A program made the translations under genes and the position numbers. From contig JAVMKO010000006.1 of the NCBI GenBank assembly GCA_032164245.1, positions 104,859,310 to 104,923,309 of the forward strand: a DNA stretch of 64,000 bases. The letters are read 5' to 3'. Origin of the DNA: Sternotherus odoratus. Lineage: Eukaryota; Chordata; Testudines; Kinosternidae. Of this stretch, positions 58,600-64,000 are shown one piece after another. Under the pieces are notes generated by a model that worked only from the letters and a program-made list of their open reading frames with translations, was not told where the DNA came from and searched no databases. Numbering within the stretch: the first letter of the stretch is position 1; each line of letters begins with the position of its first letter.

Positions 58600-59235
58600 G
58601 CCACCATTAAAACACGTTGACTTGCTGGTTTTACAGGATACATAAAAACAAAAAGGTTGACTGAAGTGAAAAAAAAATGATTGAAACAAACTGAGGTTTG
58701 TTAATGCATTGAACTGATTGTTCCTGGTCATAAACGTCCTTCCAGATATTAGAAGTAGTAGCTCACATCTCCTTCTATCTAGAGTTTATTTATACGTTAC
58801 AAGATGAAAAGAAGCCTTCATCCTTTCCATCTCCCAATCAGTGTTTTAAATTGGAATGAAATAGCTGCATGAACTAAACTGAAGAAAATATTCCAGAACG
58901 CTGTCTCCATTCCTCAACCAGTAGCAATGGCACAGGATATTGCCACAAAACCAGCATTTTATTGCCAAATTGTCTAAACCATTCCTCTTCTGGGCTTTCT
59001 CTTTTATAAGGTTCAAATCTACCAAAACTTCCCCCTTGACAGGCACTGCCCAGGTGGTGCTGCAGGCAGAGGAACCTGAGCAGTAACATTGTGACATCAG
59101 AGGTAACTCGGCCGCCTGTCACCCACTGACTCCACCAACCCTGATTTATGCAAATCACCAGTGGAAAGTCAGCCCTGACTGGCTGAATTCACACTAGGGT
59201 CACAATGCCCTTCAGCTCACAACACCAATGTAAAG
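58600..59235. other. Intergenic sequence, nothing recognised
   Basis: No gene or repeat was identified. Confidence 0.4.
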
Positions 59236-59275
59236 AATCAGAGAAGTAGCCATGTTAGTCTGAAATAGCAGAGGT
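59236..59275 (-). mobile_element. End fragment of the 24200-24335 interspersed repeat family
   Basis: AGAGAAGTAGCCATGTTAGT then CTGAAATAGCAGAG is the reverse complement of the family's CCAGACTAACACGGCTAC end. Confidence 0.6.
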
Positions 59276-59279
59276 AACA

Positions 59280-61190
59280 ACACCAATGTAAGGGGCCCAG
59301 TGTGGAAACAAGGCTTTTCTGGGGGTGTAACTTTCCAATTGTCACCAAAATCAACGAGGTTCTTCCCACGGATCCCTAGAAATTCCCTGACATTTTGGAA
59401 TCAATTGGATGTAGACTTCAAAAATTATCACCTTGCAGACAGACAAAGAAATGCCGTTGAATTGAGTCTTAGGCCTCACTTAGGACACAATATTCCAGGC
59501 GTGTTTGCACCAATGCCCAGTACAGAGTTATCGAACCTCTCCACTCCTCCCTGAGGATCTGCTTGGATAGAGTCCCCCATCCTGTACATAAAGCCGAGAT
59601 TTTTCTTACCTTCTACACAGATGACAATTTCTTTTTAAAAAAATCCTCACACCAGTGATCAGATAGCTCACTGAATCTCCTCCACACCAATCCACCGAGA
59701 GCTCGTGAGCTGGAGACCTCCTACAGCCAGGCTACAGGGGGTCTCTGAGGTCCCCCCCACCCCACATCCCTGTCCTGCCCAGCTGTTGTCAAGGGAGTGC
59801 TGTGAGGTCACAGCCACCTCACCACCTTTGGCCAATAGGCAGAGTTCCTGCCCAAGGCCTTTGTGAAGTCACTGCCACCCCCATGTTTTCCCGTGCAGGC
59901 CTGATGTCTGCTCTTGGCCAGCCCAGTGGGATGTTTGGGCTGCACCCCGGATCTCCCCACTTGCTCATTATTGATTCTGGGGAGCAAGCAGGCCCCCCAG
60001 TAAAACAGCAAAGACTGTTCCTCACCCCACACTGAGTTTTTCATAGAGTGTTAAATAATTCGATCTCCTAATCTGGCCTCTATTTCATGGGTTATGAAAT
60101 TTCACTCCCTTTGCACCGTATTAAGCCCCTTTGCTTGTAATTCACTAAAAGGCACTTTCCAGAATGACAGCCAGTTGTGATGTGAGGACACAAGGAAACA
60201 GATTCCACCTCACCCCTGGGTAATTGGTGTCCGTGCCTAGTCTCCCTCACTGTCAAAAATGGGTCTCTTCCTTTTCATTGGAATCACTCTGGCTTCAGCT
60301 GGCAGACGTTGGTTCTTGTGCCTTTCTTGGCGAGATTGAAATAGCCCTGGCCCCGTGATATCCGATCTCCCCACCCTGCTGGGATCCCCCGAGCCAGGAG
60401 TACCCAGTAGGGACGTCCTAGCTGTTAGTCCGCTGGGCTGGGGACAGGGCTCTCCGTGGGGATATCAGATGCAACTCCAGAGGCAGGGCAGAAGCGAGTG
60501 CACTGCAGCAGCCTAGTATTGGGCTCAGGGCTTTGGTTTTGGCAGCTTCTCCTCCAGCCTCATCTCTGGGTGCCTGGATTCAGGGCTTCTGACCCCCACG
60601 GCTGCAGGCAGGGCTGTGGCACCGAACTCAGGACTTTCATGCCCCTCCCCACTCCTGCTCGTGCTCTGGGTGCCTGGGTTCGGGGCTTCTACCCGGCATC
60701 TGCAGCTGGGGCTCGGGGCTTCCCTTGCAGTTCCTTCTGGGGCTCATTTTTCTGGATGCCCCCAAATTGGCCAAGGCCGTTGTGCTAATCTGCACGGGGA
60801 CGGGTAGGTCGGAGCCCCCAGCTGAGGTGCTCCCAGCAGCAGGGACCCACCTCCACATCTGGGAACCTCCTCTAGCTTCAGAAAGGTTGCTGGCTGCTAG
60901 TCTCAGAGCCCAGGTCTGAAGGCAGCACAGATGTGAGGGCGGCAGTGCTGTCACCCACCCCACCCCGAACAACCTCTGAACTTCCCCACTCTCCCATGTT
61001 GATCGGGACCCTCACCAAACAGATTGTCATTGAGATGGACGTGTTCCCAAGGGGTCAATTTCAAGGAATCAGCATTTCCCAGCTGAATAAAGGTGTTCTG
61101 CTGGAAACCTCTCAATGTTTTTCAGAGTGGGAGCTGTGTGGTCTGTATCAGCATAAACAATGAGGAGTCCTCAGGTTAGGCCAGGGGTCT
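59280..61190. other. Intergenic sequence; GGGCTTCT-rich repeats at 60510-60730
   Basis: 60510-60730 holds degenerate copies of GGTGCCTGG(A/G)TTC(A/G)GGGCTTCT. No exon-like sequence was recognised elsewhere. Confidence 0.4.
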
Positions 61191-61779
61191 CCAAACTTTT
61201 CAGCCCGAGGGCCGCATTAACTATCAAATAGCAGTTCGGGGGCCGACAACACACTCGAGGTCCAAATTAAAAAGGAATCAAAACATGGATGTTGTTTTTA
61301 ATTATTTATTTAATATTATTTTATTCAGTTATTATTTAATAACACATTGATGAGCCCGACCGCACATTCTAATCATCGCCCTTCAGTTCCAGCTCCACTT
61401 TAGGACATGCACAAAAAATTAATATGCAAAAACTCTACATACACACGCATAAATTATAGATATTTTTGCAAACGCTCCTCTAATCTCTCCCTTTCGTTCC
61501 CCATTTCTCTCCCCCCTATTTTTTGTCCTTACCTTTCTTTTGGGCATAGTTGCACCTTAATAGTTGATTGCAAAATAGATAAGAGATCTATGAAAAAAAT
61601 AAATGCAATCAGAAAACAAAAAAATGTTTCAACCGTTCTGCAAAAATTGCCAAAAATTTGTGTAAAGGACCAAGAGTTAATTGCAGCAGAAACTGAACAA
61701 AATAAAAATCCCCCCCTCTTTATTGCAAACAGTAAAATACACCAACACGCAACCAAACTGCATGAATGGGGAGCGCGAG

Positions 61780-62440
61780 ATGGGTCCAGCCTGAGAGTGA
61801 CGCACCAACCGGCCAATGGGAGACTCAGGCAAGAGCAGGGGAGGCGGGGCCAGAGCCTTAGCCCGAGAGAGCCTCGCCGCGCACGCAAGGGGAAGCTGCT
61901 GGCTTTACGCTGTCTGCGCAGGGGAGCCGGCCTAAAGCGCTCGCTGAATAAGGCTCCCGTCCCCAGCCCGGTGGGGGAGGTAGCGCAGTGGTGGCCTGCC
62001 GGCGCTGATGGGGGTGCCCGGTGTCGGCGGACGGGGGCTCGCTGGGCTGCGGGAGGGGGGCTCTAGGCCGGGTGCGCCGCGCTGGGCAGCCGCTGCGGGC
62101 CCCTTCAGGCCTCCCCCTCGCCCCCCCCCCCCGAGGCTGTGACAACAGTTAGAAGTTCATCGCTGCTCACCGCAGCCTCTGGGCACCTTCCAGTGCGGCA
62201 CCGGGACCCCGGCTGCTAACGTGCCACGCCCAATTCCGGCTACAGAGGGGCGAGCAGCTCCTCCTCCCGGCTGCCCCCTGGCGGGAGGGCCGCAGTCCGG
62301 TCTCGCACTGCCCGGGCTCAGAGCCGGCGCGGAACACGTGGGCATGGGGAGGTGGGGCCCAGCGTACGGGACAAGGGCTGGCCGGGGAGGCGGGGGGAGG
62401 AAGGAGGGGGACTAGGCAGAGCGCGCGCACACGTGTCTCT
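61780..62440. promoter_or_regulatory. CpG-rich stretch
   Basis: Dense CpG and GGGGCGGGGCC-like boxes, including GGGGAGGCGGGGCC near 61838-61851. It could act as a CpG island promoter, but it may equally be the body of the transposon whose left end is at 61194. No transcript evidence. Confidence 0.35.
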
Positions 62441-62454
62441 CACGTACTCCCTCC

Positions 62455-64000
62455 CCGCCCCCCCTGCCCCAGCTCCTCCCCTCTGCCCCGCCCCCAACAC
62501 GCACGCTGCTCCCCTGCCCCTCCCCTCTGCCCCGCCCCCAACGCGCACGCTGCTCCCCCGCCCCAGCTCCTCCCCTCTGCCCCGCCCCCAACGCGCACGC
62601 TGCTCCCCCGCCACAGCTCCTCCCCTCTGCCCCGCCCCCAACGCGCACGCTGCTCCCCCGCCACAGCTCCTCCCCTCTGCCCCGCCCCCAACGCGCACGC
62701 TGCTCCCCTGCCCCAGCTCCTCCCCTCTGCCCCGCCCCCAACGCGCACGCTGCTCCCCTGCCGCTCCCCTCTGCCCCGCCCCCAACGCGCACGCTGCTCC
62801 CCTGCCCCAGCTCCTCCCCTCTGCCCCGCCCCCAACGCGGACGCGGATCCCCTGCCCCAGCCCCTCCCCTCTGCCCCGCCCCCAACGCGCACGCTGCTCC
62901 CCCGCCCCAGCTCCTCCCCTCTGCCCCGCCCCCAACGCGCACGCTGCTCCCCTGCCCCAGCTCCTCCCCTCTGCCCCGCCCCCAACGCGCACGCTGCTCC
63001 CCTGCCGCTCCCCTCTGCCCCGCCCCCAACGCGCACGCTGCTCCCCTGCCGCTCCCCTCTGCCCCGCCCCCAACGCGCACGCTGCTCCCCTGCCCCTCCC
63101 CTCTGCCCCGCCCCCAACGCGCACGCTGCTCCCCTGCCCCTCCCCTCTGCCCCGCCCCCAACACGCACGCTGCTCCCCTGCCCCTCCCCCAACGCGCCCG
63201 CTGCTCCCCCGCCCCAGCGCCTCCCCTCTGCCCCGCCCCCAACGCGCACGCTGCTCCCCTGCCCCTCCCCTCTGCCCCGCCCCCAACGCGCACGCTGCTC
63301 CCCTGCCCCTCCCCTCTGCCCCGCCCCCAACACGCACGCTGCTCCCCTGCCCCTCCCCCAACGCGCCCGCTGCTCCCCCGCCCCAGCGCCTCCCCTCTGC
63401 CCCGCCCCCAACGCGCACGCTGCTCCCCTGCCCCTCCCCTCTGCCCCGCCCCCAACGCGCACGCTGCTCCCCTGCCCCTCCCCTCTGCCCCGCCCCCAAC
63501 GCGCACGCTGCTCCCCCGCCCCAGCGCCTCCCCTCTGCCCCGCCCCCAACGCGCACGCTGCTCCCCCGCCCCAGCTCCTCCCCTCTGCCCCGCCCCCAAC
63601 GCGCACGCTGCTCCCCTGCCCCTCCCCTCTGCCCCGCCCCCAACGCGCACGCTGCTCCCCTGCCCCAGCGCCTCCTCTCTGTCCCGCCCCCAACGCGCAC
63701 GCGGATCCCCTGCCCCAGCTCCTCCCCTCTGCCCCGCCCCCAACGCGCACGCTGCTCCCCTGCCCCTCCCCTCTGCCCCGCCCCCAACGCGCACGCTGCT
63801 CCCCTGCCCCTCCCCTCTGCCCCGCCCCCAACGCGCACGCTGCTCCCCCGCCCCAGCGCCTCCCCTCTGCCCCGCCCCCAACGCGCACGCTGCTCCCCCG
63901 CCCCAGCTCCTCCCCTCTGCCCCGCCCCCAACGCGCACGCTGCTCCCCTGCCCCTCCCCTCTGCCCCGCCCCCAACGCGCACGCTGCTCCCCCGCCCCAG
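62455..64000. repeat. 44/50-bp GC-box minisatellite, about 33 copies, open at the window end
   Basis: Unit CTCCCCTCTGCCCCGCCCCC, then AACGCGCACGCTGCTCCCC and TGCC, with or without an extra CCAGCT. Nearly every unit carries CCCCGCCCC (an Sp1/GC-box match) and three CpGs. A higher-order repeat of about 170 bp is visible: the rare AACGCGCCCGCTGC variant occurs at 63191 and 63360. Arginine/glycine-rich open frames over 500 codons on the minus strand are artefacts. Confidence 0.97.

Larger units (their letters stand above)
61194..64000. mobile_element. Possible hAT-type element, left end only, running off the window
   Basis: Left end CAGGGGTCTCCAAACTTTTC followed by AGCCCGAGGGCCGCATTAAC, a form typical of hAT termini. 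The reverse-complement right end was not found in the window. If one element, it includes the CpG-rich stretch 61780-62440 and the minisatellite; the extent is an inference. Confidence 0.4.

Noticed and set aside
62318..63982. Three minus-strand frames over 500 codons (Arg/Gly/Ala-rich)
   Set aside because: All three frames are open at once because the GC-box minisatellite lacks stop codons.

Overview
The window is vertebrate nuclear DNA, most likely from a turtle or another non-avian reptile. The signs are genes split by GT-AG introns, CR1-type LINE fragments, and a dense, nested load of hAT, pogo/Tigger-like, LTR and Ty3/gypsy remnants of the kind seen in testudine and crocodilian genomes. 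There is no prokaryotic gene organisation. The organism call is an inference from remembered repeat families and was not tested by a search.

Two host genes can be supported. (1) A GVIN/VLIG-family very large interferon-inducible GTPase lies on the + strand. One giant exon of about 1,580 codons (28176-32917) carries the G domain, and a separate upstream exon (20709-21248) consists almost entirely of a 13-residue tandem repeat. The splice phases of the two exons match. The first exon and promoter were not found. (2) A maestro HEAT-like repeat (MROH) family gene lies on the - strand. Eleven coding exons between 55663 and 48935 join in frame with good splice sites, and a probable non-coding first exon lies near 56227-56290. 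Its 3' end was not found: beyond the last exon come a decayed Ty3/gypsy element and a 1.14-kb tandem array.

Region by region: 1-9 kb holds repeat debris (a Helitron/PIF1-like helicase end, C-rich minisatellite, MITE, LTR-like sequence, a 235-bp duplicate pair, a transposon end). 9.6-19 kb is a large imperfect inverted duplication with later insertions; a 2.46-kb hAT composite in the left arm has an 8-bp target duplication, and the right arm preserves the empty site. 20.7-33 kb is the GVIN locus, whose intron holds a hAT element and a LINE pierced by younger insertions. 34-41 kb is a run of DNA transposons, a CR1 end, an endogenous retrovirus 3' piece and a hAT transposase pseudogene. 41.3-44.9 kb is the tandem array. 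46.6-48.1 kb is gypsy debris. 48.9-56.3 kb is the MROH gene. 56.3-57.6 kb and 62.45-64.0 kb are GC-rich minisatellites; the second runs off the window.

A recurring theme is that several terminal-inverted-repeat transposons here each carry a private GC-rich minisatellite. These repeats create very long overlapping open frames on both strands that are not genes.
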